From: Deltaproteobacteria bacterium
GTDB taxonomy: Bacteria > UBA10199 > 2-02-FULL-44-16
Direction of reading: 5' to 3'
Assembly: GCA_016203825.1 (NCBI GenBank)
Contig: JACQMA010000035.1
Coordinates: 1 to 5,562, forward strand
Length of the DNA: 5,562 bases
Shown in pieces: positions 1 to 5,562 of the stretch. A program made the position numbers and the translations under genes. The notes under the pieces are model-generated. The model had not been told where the DNA came from. It ran no database searches and worked only from the letters and a program-made list of their open reading frames with translations. Numbering within the stretch: the stretch's first letter is position 1; each line of letters opens with the position of its first letter.

Positions 1-1985
1 AAGCGATCTGGGAGCGCGAATTTGTGGAAGGGCGCGATATCAACGGCGATCATTTCTGGGGAAATCCGACTGATCCCAATGCGGTGATCGAACGTGTCGA
101 TGAAGAAACCGGTGAAATCACGTACATCGATAACGCCAGCGGCCGACCGATCCACAATCCGATTCGAAATCCGAATTATGAACCAAAATTGTTTGGCGGG
201 ACGTTGAGGGTCAGCGACGTCAATACCGAGACCAACGAAATTGACCTGGAGCTTTTGGAACCGAGCCGCGACCGCATGTACGAAGCAGAGTTTCGTCAGA
301 CCGTCTTTGTCCCCGAAGTGGTGTGGGTCAGACGCGCCGAAGGGACGCGGGAGGCAGAGTACAACGACCTTGGTGACTTGATCCCGTATCTCCCTGAGAG
401 CTACACCGATGACCCCGGTTCCCGTCAGCCCATCCCCGAGGACAAGTCGCGCTGGATGCAGGTGAAGATCACCAAAGTCGAGGTCATCTCCGATATTGAT
501 GAAGGAACGACCGATGATGGCACCGAACTCAAAGGTCATCGTGTGGTTTTCTACGCGACCGATACCGAAGGCGCTCCAAGCCGCGTCCTGACGTTGAATA
601 TCCGCGGATTTGATTCGGGCGATCCTTCGTACTCGCCCGGTGCAGCGCTGATGTCCGACGGCAATTATTACGTCGCCCCCTCTTCTCTCGGTTTTCGTAT
701 TACGGGTGACGGCACTCGCGTAAGCCCCGTAGAAGTTGATGCATCTGGATATAAATCGACCGGACGCCATCGCTATGAGAACCTGAGCGACCTTGCTCCC
801 CAACTGGACGGGGCAGAACCCGCTCAGCCCGGTGGGGTAGCGGAGGTCATTGAGCCAGACGGCGACGATGAAGATGACGATCCAGAGCGGTTAGGTATCA
901 CTCCCAATGATCGTGCCCGGCATTCTTGGGACGACAACCTGAGTCTCTATACCGGAGACGTAACGTATTATCACCGATACTCACGGGCAGAAACCGAAGC
1001 GGCAGCTGAAGATGAGGAGAACGAGGGCCCATGGGATCACTGGTGGAGCGGTACCCAAGAATCTCGTTCATATTCTTATTCGGAAGACGGCGTTGTTCGC
1101 TACCATGATTCGTTTGTCTCTGATGACATGGAACCCGGCCTCGATTCGGAAGATGACGATGAAGGCAATCCCTACTCAACCTATCGCTCTGGCGTGAGAA
1201 TCGATGGGCTTCGTGGCATCCTGAACGGCAGTCGATTTAACGACGTGATCGTGGTTCCCGAGGCCAATCAGGATTTTTCGAATGACGAAGTTCTGAGTGG
1301 CTTTCTTCCCCGCCATCGCGATCAACTGAAATCAACGGATCCCGAGTATCAAACGGTAATCGAAGCGGGCGGTGGTAATAACGCCATCATCGGTGGGGCC
1401 GGCAATTACAATATCAGTGGCGCGACATTTCTCTGGCTCGATCTGGACGACGCCGACACTGCCTTGATCCAGACCCCCGACACCACAGCGACCCAAGATG
1501 GTGGAATCGACACACGACGAAACCCTTGGACGTATCTGCGGGTTCGAGGGGGACAAGATGTCTATGTCTACAACCCCGATGAGACGGCAACCGATGACCA
1601 AACCGATACGGCGCGCTATGCGGCACAGAATGATTTCTACGATATTGAACGAAATGCCCATTATGCAAATCCCACCGATGAAGACTTAAGCCTCCAACAA
1701 CGGGGTGGATCCACAGGAAGTTGGCACGACACAGCGTTTTATTCAGAAGATGCGAGCCGAGCACGAGGAGAAATCACCGAAAGCATCAACCGTATCCCTG
1801 ATCTGGCCGATCAAGAGGCCGTCGCGCAGGAATACTGGAATGAAATGGGCGGCCCTGCTGCTGAGAACGAAGAGGAAATGGATGCGTTCTTTGGCGAGAT
1901 GTTTGGAACAATCGAAGAATTTGGCGACCTCGAGGCAGAGGCCCAAAACGATTCCGACGATGGTTCGGGAGGTGAGTCATGGTAA
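1..1985 (+). CDS. Large acidic RTX-like protein, 5' end cut by the window edge
   Basis: The frame is open from the left edge (first whole codon at base 3, reading AIWEREFVEGRDINGDHFWG) and gives at least 660 residues, so the true start is probably upstream. A GTG at 24 with GGGAG at 10-14 is a possible but less likely start. Visible parts, in order: a β-rich region with a hairpin-like segment at 534-611; an SDGNY motif at 654-668; a very acidic, Tyr/Trp/Ser-rich stretch at about 852-1184; a GILNGSRFNDVI segment (1215-1250); a degenerate RTX-type repeat (1368-1424), in which the usual calcium-binding Asp positions are Asn; and a helical, Glu-rich C-terminus. No membrane segment is visible. RTX-like proteins are usually secreted or surface calcium-binding proteins, but no catalytic domain is recognised here and the role is unknown. 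It overlaps the next + strand gene, a probable paralogue, by 7 bases. Confidence is high that it is a gene and moderate for the RTX-like label. Confidence 0.85.
   Translation, partial: AIWEREFVEGRDINGDHFWGNPTDPNAVIERVDEETGEITYIDNASGRPIHNPIRNPNYEPKLFGGTLRVSDVNTETNEIDLELLEPSRDRMYEAEFRQTVFVPEVVWVRRAEGTREAEYNDLGDLIPYLPESYTDDPGSRQPIPEDKSRWMQVKITKVEVISDIDEGTTDDGTELKGHRVVFYATDTEGAPSRVLTLNIRGFDSGDPSYSPGAALMSDGNYYVAPSSLGFRITGDGTRVSPVEVDASGYKSTGRHRYENLSDLAPQLDGAEPAQPGGVAEVIEPDGDDEDDDPERLGITPNDRARHSWDDNLSLYTGDVTYYHRYSRAETEAAAEDEENEGPWDHWWSGTQESRSYSYSEDGVVRYHDSFVSDDMEPGLDSEDDDEGNPYSTYRSGVRIDGLRGILNGSRFNDVIVVPEANQDFSNDEVLSGFLPRHRDQLKSTDPEYQTVIEAGGGNNAIIGGAGNYNISGATFLWLDLDDADTALIQTPDTTATQDGGIDTRRNPWTYLRVRGGQDVYVYNPDETATDDQTDTARYAAQNDFYDIERNAHYANPTDEDLSLQQRGGSTGSWHDTAFYSEDASRARGEITESINRIPDLADQEAVAQEYWNEMGGPAAENEEEMDAFFGEMFGTIEEFGDLEAEAQNDSDDGSGGESW
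1203..1424 (+). repeat. Degenerate RTX-like region in the first RTX-like protein
   Basis: GILNGSRFNDVI (1215-1250) resembles GFIVHGSEHNDTI in the downstream protein. At 1368-1424, GGGNNAIIGG and GAGNYNISG keep the glycines and hydrophobic positions of RTX nonapeptides but carry Asn where Asp normally binds calcium. About 35 residues separate the two parts. The region is probably a short β-roll-like element with weakened calcium binding. Confidence 0.55.
1967..1976 (+). promoter_or_regulatory. Strong ribosome binding site of the second RTX-like gene
   Basis: GGGAGGTGAG sits just upstream of the ATG at 1979, with the GGAGG core 6 bases from it. It lies inside the last codons of the upstream gene (Gly-Gly-Glu), whose TAA stop at 1983-1985 falls after the new start. 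The ATGGTAA overlap suggests coupled translation. The strong site argues that the second gene is a genuine separate start and not a frameshifted continuation of the first. Confidence 0.85.
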
Positions 1986-4114
1986 CAATCAACACGTCCT
2001 ATCGCGCGCAGGTCGGCGATCCCGGAACAGATTCCGCCGGACAGGCCGAACTCCGTCGCCGCCTGGAAGAGGCGCTGCGGGAACTTTCCCAATTTGAACA
2101 GGAAAATACGGAGTGGCTCAATGAAGAACAGATTCAGGAATTGGGTCGTCTGCAAGTTGTGATGCAGGCCGAGTCGGCTGCGATCGATGCGTACAGTCAG
2201 TTGAATGGTCCCGCCTCCCCCGCAGCAGCGGCGTCGGCCGAGGAACAACTCATCGAACTCCCGCCGGAACTCACGGACGGTTGGAACGGACTGTATTCCC
2301 AAAATAATTTCGAAACGGATCGTGCTGTGATTGAAGGCAATACGGCACGCTACGGTTCCTATGAAGGCACGATCGAAATCGTCATGCGCAGCGGCCCTGA
2401 ACCAACGTGGATGGGATTTTCCATGACCGACGACATGACGGACCTGGATGTGGAATCCCATGGTCGCGACCTCGTCTTTACGGCGACGTATCAAGACGGT
2501 CACAAGGCTTCGTGGCTCGTGAAGGAGGGAACGGTTCGCCCCGAACCGATCGTCATTGATGCCACGCGCTTAAGCCATGGCGTCGACATTGATCTCTCAC
2601 GCGCCTATCGCATCAGCGACGGAAATTACAATCGCCTCCCCGGTGAAGTCACGGGGTTCATCGTGCATGGCTCCGAGCACAACGATACGATCGTTGGGTC
2701 GCAGGGCGAGGACTGGATTTCGGGGTATGCCGGTGACGATACGATCAATGCGCAATCCGGGCGTGACCACGTGTGGGGTGACGAATGGTATGGGACCGCG
2801 GGTGCGTTCAACTCCGCCTACGGCGGTCGCGACACGATCTACGGCGGTGGTGGTGAAGACGAACTCTACGGTGGTGGCGGGATCGATTATCGTGGACGAT
2901 CGGATAATCCAACTGTCGACAATCCGGAGTCTGCGGTCGACATTGAAAACACGGTCGATGACGTGAGTGACGGGATTCCATCGGGAACGGATTGGTTTGA
3001 CGGTTCAAGCGGATGGTCGATCACGGAGACCGATCATGAAAACGGCATGGTGACGATCTCGCAGACTGGCGACGGTGGCGGCAATATCAACATCGATATG
3101 GGGAACATGCCCGGCTACACGATGGCCTTTGCCGAGGGCGATGCCGATGGCTCGCTGATCATCACGTTTGTCGGTGAAGACGCGAGCGGAAATCAAAAAA
3201 CGTTCAAGATCAAGATCGAAGACTTCCTCATGCAACAGAGTCGTCATCCGGAAGATGTCATCACGCTCAACATGGAAGGCAGCGGTCAGGCCGACATCAT
3301 CGACTTTAGCCAACTGCGCGGCGTTATGGCGCCGGTCGGTGGGCAGGTCATTAATATTCTCGGCAGGAGCGGCGACGACATGATCCTCGGTGCCGAGAGT
3401 GGACTCCTCCGCGATGGTCTCGATATTACGAATCTTTTGGAGAGCCAGAGGAATACGGCCGCTGAGCTCAGCGGCATCATCGAAAATGATCTCATCGTTC
3501 AAAGTCCCTCACCGGAAGATGAAGAGGAATATCCGTTCAGCGCCGATGTGAACGGACATCGCATTGATATCAGTGCCGGCGGTGCCTACGATCCCGACAG
3601 AGATACCGCACTCCAGCTTGAGGCTCCGGCGGGATATGACCGTGCCTACATCATGGCGGACCCGGATGACGTCGACGGTGAAAACCAGGGTTATTACCTC
3701 ATCCTCGTGAAACCGGGAGTCAATGGTGCCGAAACAATCGTCATCCACCTTGATTCGTATTTAGCCCTCGATCCGGACGACATCACGATCGCACCGGCGT
3801 CGACGGGCGCAGTGGACTATGCCCCCGAGATCATCCCAACGGCAATCTCCAGCGATCTCCTCAATGACGCTGGTTATACCCTTAATGGTGGAAGCGGAAA
3901 CGACGTCCTCTTCGGTCAACGCGGTTCACGCTTCAATTCGACCGGTGAAGAAGGTGACGATACGCAGGTGGAGTTTATCGCCGATCCCGATAGTGCCGGT
4001 GGCTTAAACGGTGTCCCCGCTTCCGGAAGCCCGGGCGTCCCCGAGATTGAAACACCAGAAGAGACGGAAGGCGAAGACGAAGACGAGGGAGACGACGACC
4101 CGCCAGCAGGTTAA
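1979..4114 (+). CDS. Acidic protein with RTX (haemolysin-type calcium-binding) repeats
   Basis: This is a complete 711-residue protein. The ATG at 1979 follows a strong Shine-Dalgarno sequence, and an in-frame TGA at 1973-1975 fixes the start close by. Residues about 20-75 form a charged, probably coiled-coil helix. The rest is β-rich and repeats three times a β-hairpin-like segment (about residues 143-198, 379-430, 552-604) followed by Gly/Asp-rich RTX-like sequence (231-303, 434-472, 634-661). The clearest repeats are GYAGDDTI, GGRDTIYGGGGEDELYGGGG and GGSGNDVLFG, matching the GGxGxDxUx calcium-binding pattern. The β-segments resemble in style the domain that accompanies haemolysin-type repeats (PF06594), which is an inference. 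The tail from about residue 688 is Pro/Glu/Asp-rich. There is no Sec signal peptide and no transmembrane segment. Many RTX proteins leave by type I secretion with a C-terminal signal, but this tail is not typical of one. Probably an extracellular or surface calcium-binding protein; the substrate and specific role are unknown. Confidence 0.9.
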   Translation: MVTINTSYRAQVGDPGTDSAGQAELRRRLEEALRELSQFEQENTEWLNEEQIQELGRLQVVMQAESAAIDAYSQLNGPASPAAAASAEEQLIELPPELTDGWNGLYSQNNFETDRAVIEGNTARYGSYEGTIEIVMRSGPEPTWMGFSMTDDMTDLDVESHGRDLVFTATYQDGHKASWLVKEGTVRPEPIVIDATRLSHGVDIDLSRAYRISDGNYNRLPGEVTGFIVHGSEHNDTIVGSQGEDWISGYAGDDTINAQSGRDHVWGDEWYGTAGAFNSAYGGRDTIYGGGGEDELYGGGGIDYRGRSDNPTVDNPESAVDIENTVDDVSDGIPSGTDWFDGSSGWSITETDHENGMVTISQTGDGGGNINIDMGNMPGYTMAFAEGDADGSLIITFVGEDASGNQKTFKIKIEDFLMQQSRHPEDVITLNMEGSGQADIIDFSQLRGVMAPVGGQVINILGRSGDDMILGAESGLLRDGLDITNLLESQRNTAAELSGIIENDLIVQSPSPEDEEEYPFSADVNGHRIDISAGGAYDPDRDTALQLEAPAGYDRAYIMADPDDVDGENQGYYLILVKPGVNGAETIVIHLDSYLALDPDDITIAPASTGAVDYAPEIIPTAISSDLLNDAGYTLNGGSGNDVLFGQRGSRFNSTGEEGDDTQVEFIADPDSAGGLNGVPASGSPGVPEIETPEETEGEDEDEGDDDPPAG
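2405..3790 (+). repeat. Three diverged copies of a β-hairpin-like segment
   Basis: The copies are at about 2405-2572, 3113-3268 and 3632-3790. Each has an acidic lead-in, a hydrophobic strand (DLVFTATY, SLIITFVG, YYLILVKP), a Gly/Asn-containing turn, a second strand (ASWLVKEG, TFKIKIEDF, TIVIHLDSY), then a Pro/Asp-containing segment and a third short strand (PIVIDA, DVITLNM, DITIAP). An RTX-like motif follows each copy at 30-35 residues or less. The copies are aligned here by eye at protein level only and are not DNA repeats. Grouping them with the haemolysin-type-repeat-associated domain (PF06594) is an inference. Confidence 0.5.
2669..2887 (+). repeat. Main RTX calcium-binding repeat block in the second RTX-like protein
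   Basis: This codes for residues 231-303. About six Gly/Asp-rich units are visible: GSEHNDTIVG, GSQGEDWISG, YAGDDTINA, SGRDHVWGD, then after a short spacer GGRDTIYGG and GGEDELYGG, ending GGGID. Spacing and residues follow the RTX nonapeptide GGxGxDxUx, which in known proteins folds into a calcium-binding parallel β-roll. A 13-residue interruption (about 270-282, WYGTAGAFNSAYG) splits the block. Further single RTX-like motifs lie at 3353-3394 (NILGRSGDDMILGA) and 3878-3961 (GGSGNDVLFG and EEGDD). Confidence 0.8.
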
Positions 4115-4857
4115 CCATAGGCCACATTCATTAAATACAATCCACAGGCGGGGGCACAACGACCCGCCTGTGTTCTTTTTCGTGAATGAAGGATCGCCTT
4201 CATCTCGTCGGGTTTTCGTTTCCCCTCCCCGACTTCGACGAGCGTCCCCACCATATTGCGCACCTGATGACGCAAAAACCCGTCACCCCAAACATCGACC
4301 GCAAGAAACACATTGTCGTTCTGAGTAAAGCGAATTTTTATCTCCCGAATCGTTCGCTTCGTTCCCTTGACCGACGAACCCGTCGCCATAAAACACGCAA
4401 AATCGTGATGACCCACAAGGACCTTCGCTGCCTTTCGCATCGCGGTGAGGTTCAAGGGTTTCCACAGAAACCACGCCCGTTCCAGCAAGAGCGGTGATGG
4501 GACTCGCGCTTGATACAGAAGATACCGATAGTGTTTCGACGCCGCCTGTTTTCGGGCGTTGAATCCGTGAGGGGCCTCCTCGACGCTCGTCACGACGATA
4601 TCACGCGGCAGGAGCGGTATGAGTCCTCGCAAGAATGCCGTCGGCGGAATATTTTTTTTGCACTTGAAGGACACAACTTGAGCAACGGCATGGACACCCG
4701 CATCGGTGCGACTCGCGCCGGTGACACCCACTTTTTCCTTGGTCATTTTCGAAAGTGCGCGTTCAAGACATTCCTGAACCGAGAGGCCATTTTTTTGCCG
4801 CTGCCATCCGACGTAGTGAGTGCCGTCGTAGGAGATGGTGAGTTTGAGTGTTTGCAT
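4111..4857 (-). CDS. truA: tRNA pseudouridine synthase A
   Basis: TruA converts uridines at positions 38-40 of the tRNA anticodon stem-loop to pseudouridine in the cytoplasm. The 248-residue length is normal for the family. The N-terminus has the TruA pattern (ISYDGTHYVGWQRQ, residues 8-21). The catalytic motif GASRTDAGVHA contains Asp52, the equivalent of the essential Asp60 of E. coli. Also present are FNAR (99-102), SKHYRYLLY (107-115), GDGFLRHQVRNMVG (191-204) and the C-terminal AGRCAPACGLYL (231-242). The ATG at 4857-4855 directly follows the TAG stop of the upstream outer-membrane gene. No Shine-Dalgarno sequence is visible there, so translation probably depends on coupling. Its stop overlaps the stop of the convergent RTX-like gene. 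All family motifs are intact, so it should be active. Confidence 0.97.
   Translation of the reverse strand: MQTLKLTISYDGTHYVGWQRQKNGLSVQECLERALSKMTKEKVGVTGASRTDAGVHAVAQVVSFKCKKNIPPTAFLRGLIPLLPRDIVVTSVEEAPHGFNARKQAASKHYRYLLYQARVPSPLLLERAWFLWKPLNLTAMRKAAKVLVGHHDFACFMATGSSVKGTKRTIREIKIRFTQNDNVFLAVDVWGDGFLRHQVRNMVGTLVEVGEGKRKPDEMKAILHSRKRTQAGRCAPACGLYLMNVAYG
4143..4180 (+). terminator. Intrinsic terminator of the RTX-like operon
   Basis: A perfect 10-bp stem pairs CACAGGCGGG (4143-4152) with CCCGCCTGTG (4163-4172) across a 10-base loop, followed at once by TTCTTTTT (4173-4180). It begins 28 bases after the stop of the second RTX-like gene, the right place for a rho-independent terminator of + strand transcription. 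It lies wholly within the 3' coding part of truA on the other strand. In the truA direction no good U-tract follows the stem, so it should act in one direction only. Confidence 0.88.
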
Positions 4858-5562
4858 CTAGAACTGTACCAATAATCCCACCGAATAGAGCAGTCCCGAA
4901 AGATCGAATCCTGTGCTCCCAAAACTATCGATCCACGAATATTGGATTTCGAGCGTGGCAAAGAGATCGTCGATCCCAAAATCGCTGCGCAGGGCATGCG
5001 TCGAATCAGAAATATTCGTGAGCAACACTTCCAGTCCTCCGGCCCCATGGGCACCGTATTTGACACCCGTAATACTGTCACTGCCGAGTGATTCGCGATA
5101 GACGACCGCATCACCGCCCGCCTTGACGAACGGAATCAGATAGCGCCACGGAAAATAGTCGGCGCGTAAGACCAGACTCGTTTCCGCAGGAAAAAGAAGG
5201 AGGGTGTACTGGTCTTGTGACCTCGTCCCGCTGATCGCCCCCACGGCCGCGCCCGAATCATAGAGAAATCCGATACTCCCCTCCACCCCGTAGCGTCGCT
5301 GAAGGTACGCCCCACCCTGAACGCGGGTCATGAAATTGCAACAGGGATCGAAAAACGTTTTGAGGTTCTCGTTCTGCGGCATCCACAAACTCGTTTTGAG
5401 TTCGAAGGAGCCGGTGAGAGGTGAAGCATGTGCGATGTTCGCTGAGAGGAAGATGAGCGCTATGGGAAGACAGATGGCACATTTCCGACGAAGTGAGATA
5501 AAAAAGAGCGAGAAAAGAAGTGGGAGGAAAAATATTTTCCCTCCCAGCGTGGAGTCAGGAAC
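4858..5562 (-). CDS. Small outer-membrane β-barrel protein, 5' end unresolved or cut
   Basis: The frame is open from the right edge to a TAG at 4860-4858. A probable Sec signal peptide (SLRRK, a hydrophobic core CAICLPIALIFL, then SANIAHA) ends at about 5425. The mature part would be about 188 residues. It consists of alternating β-strand-like segments with aromatic and glycine positions (for example TSLVLRADYFPW and FATLEIQYSWID) and ends in SVGLLVQF, the terminal Phe typical of outer-membrane barrels recognised by BamA. The length suits an eight-stranded barrel. Adjacent cysteines occur in FFDPCCNF. No ATG, GTG or TTG lies in frame ahead of the signal peptide within the window. The TTG at 5388 and ATG at 5382 would remove the signal peptide and have no ribosome binding site. 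The start is therefore a rare codon (ATC at 5499, ATA at 5535 or CTG at 5547) or lies beyond the edge. Family and ligand are not recognised. It is followed with zero spacing by truA. Confidence 0.8.
   Translation of the reverse strand, partial: VPDSTLGGKIFFLPLLFSLFFISLRRKCAICLPIALIFLSANIAHASPLTGSFELKTSLWMPQNENLKTFFDPCCNFMTRVQGGAYLQRRYGVEGSIGFLYDSGAAVGAISGTRSQDQYTLLLFPAETSLVLRADYFPWRYLIPFVKAGGDAVVYRESLGSDSITGVKYGAHGAGGLEVLLTNISDSTHALRSDFGIDDLFATLEIQYSWIDSFGSTGFDLSGLLYSVGLLVQF
5425..5499 (-). other. Probable Sec signal peptide of the outer-membrane protein
   Basis: Read on the minus strand, the segment gives a basic N-region (LRRK), a hydrophobic core (CAICLPIALIFL) and the cleavage site AHA|SP. 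A second hydrophobic stretch lies further upstream in the same frame (IFFLPLLFSFLFF, 5535-5497). It may be untranslated leader or an extended N-terminus. Confidence 0.7.
5500..5546 (-). terminator. Near-perfect inverted repeat with T-rich tail, possible terminator of an off-window upstream gene
   Basis: Bases 5521-5546 form a 26-base near-palindrome: TGGGAGG pairs with CCTCCCA, and the A/T-rich centre has a single A·C mismatch. On the minus strand it is followed by the T-rich stretch CTTCTTTTCTCGCTCTTTTT. This fits an intrinsic terminator of a gene lying to the right. It could equally be a leader hairpin of the barrel gene, in which case its GGGAGGG arm might be a masked ribosome binding site. 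The + strand side lacks a T-tract. Confidence 0.4.

Noticed and set aside
24..1985. GTG at 24 as the start of the first gene
   Set aside because: A GGGAG lies 9 bases upstream, so it is possible. But the frame is open to the window edge and the residues before it read like ordinary protein, so a cut gene is more likely.
1960..1990. The two RTX-like genes as one gene split by a frameshift
   Set aside because: The second frame has a TGA at 1973-1975 just before its ATG, and a strong ribosome binding site at proper spacing serves that ATG. This fits two overlapping genes.
1811..2503. Long open frame on the minus strand opposite the junction of the RTX-like genes
   Set aside because: It lies antisense to two well-supported genes, its translation shows no recognisable domain, and it looks like a shadow of Gly/Asp-rich coding sequence. 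The same holds for the minus-strand frame at 3005-3502.
4652..4660. Run of eight T (A on the coding strand) in truA as a frameshift site
   Set aside because: The TruA frame is intact and conserved on both sides, so the run simply codes for lysines.
4510..4875. Plus-strand open frame opposite truA
   Set aside because: It is antisense to a confident truA and has no ribosome binding site or recognisable motif.
4858..5388. TTG at 5388 as the start of the outer-membrane protein
   Set aside because: It would discard the signal peptide encoded just upstream in the same frame, and no ribosome binding site precedes it.

Overview
The window looks like chromosome of a Gram-negative bacterium. The grounds are a small outer-membrane β-barrel protein with a signal peptide and a C-terminal Phe, a bacterial-type truA, and densely packed genes of moderate GC (a little above 50% by eye). 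No gene here is diagnostic of a phylum. A deltaproteobacterial-type lineage is only a guess.

Left three quarters (1-4114, + strand): two large, very acidic, RTX-like proteins are encoded by overlapping genes. The first is cut by the left edge. The second starts inside the last codons of the first, behind a strong Shine-Dalgarno sequence. Both contain glycine/aspartate-rich repeats of the haemolysin-type calcium-binding kind, and they share a module order: a β-hairpin-like segment, an SDGNY motif, a G-(F/I)-x-x-(H/N)-G-S-x-x-N-D-x-I segment, then GGxGxD-type repeats. They therefore look like diverged paralogues. The second protein repeats the β-segment plus RTX-like segment three times. Neither the start of the first protein nor any type I secretion machinery is in the window, so secretion is inferred from family resemblance only.

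Junction (4111-4180): the second RTX-like gene and truA converge, and their stop codons share the palindrome TTAA. A strong intrinsic terminator for the + strand operon lies inside the 3' coding end of truA.

Right quarter (4111-5562, - strand): a gene for a small outer-membrane β-barrel protein is followed directly by truA (tRNA pseudouridine synthase A). The TAG stop of the first abuts the ATG of the second, so the two are probably co-transcribed and translationally coupled. The 5' end of the barrel gene is unresolved. The frame stays open to the right edge with no ATG, GTG or TTG ahead of an evident signal peptide, and a near-perfect inverted repeat lies in that 5' region.

No RNA genes, mobile elements, CRISPR arrays or attachment sites were seen. 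No stretch over about 300 bases lacks a gene.
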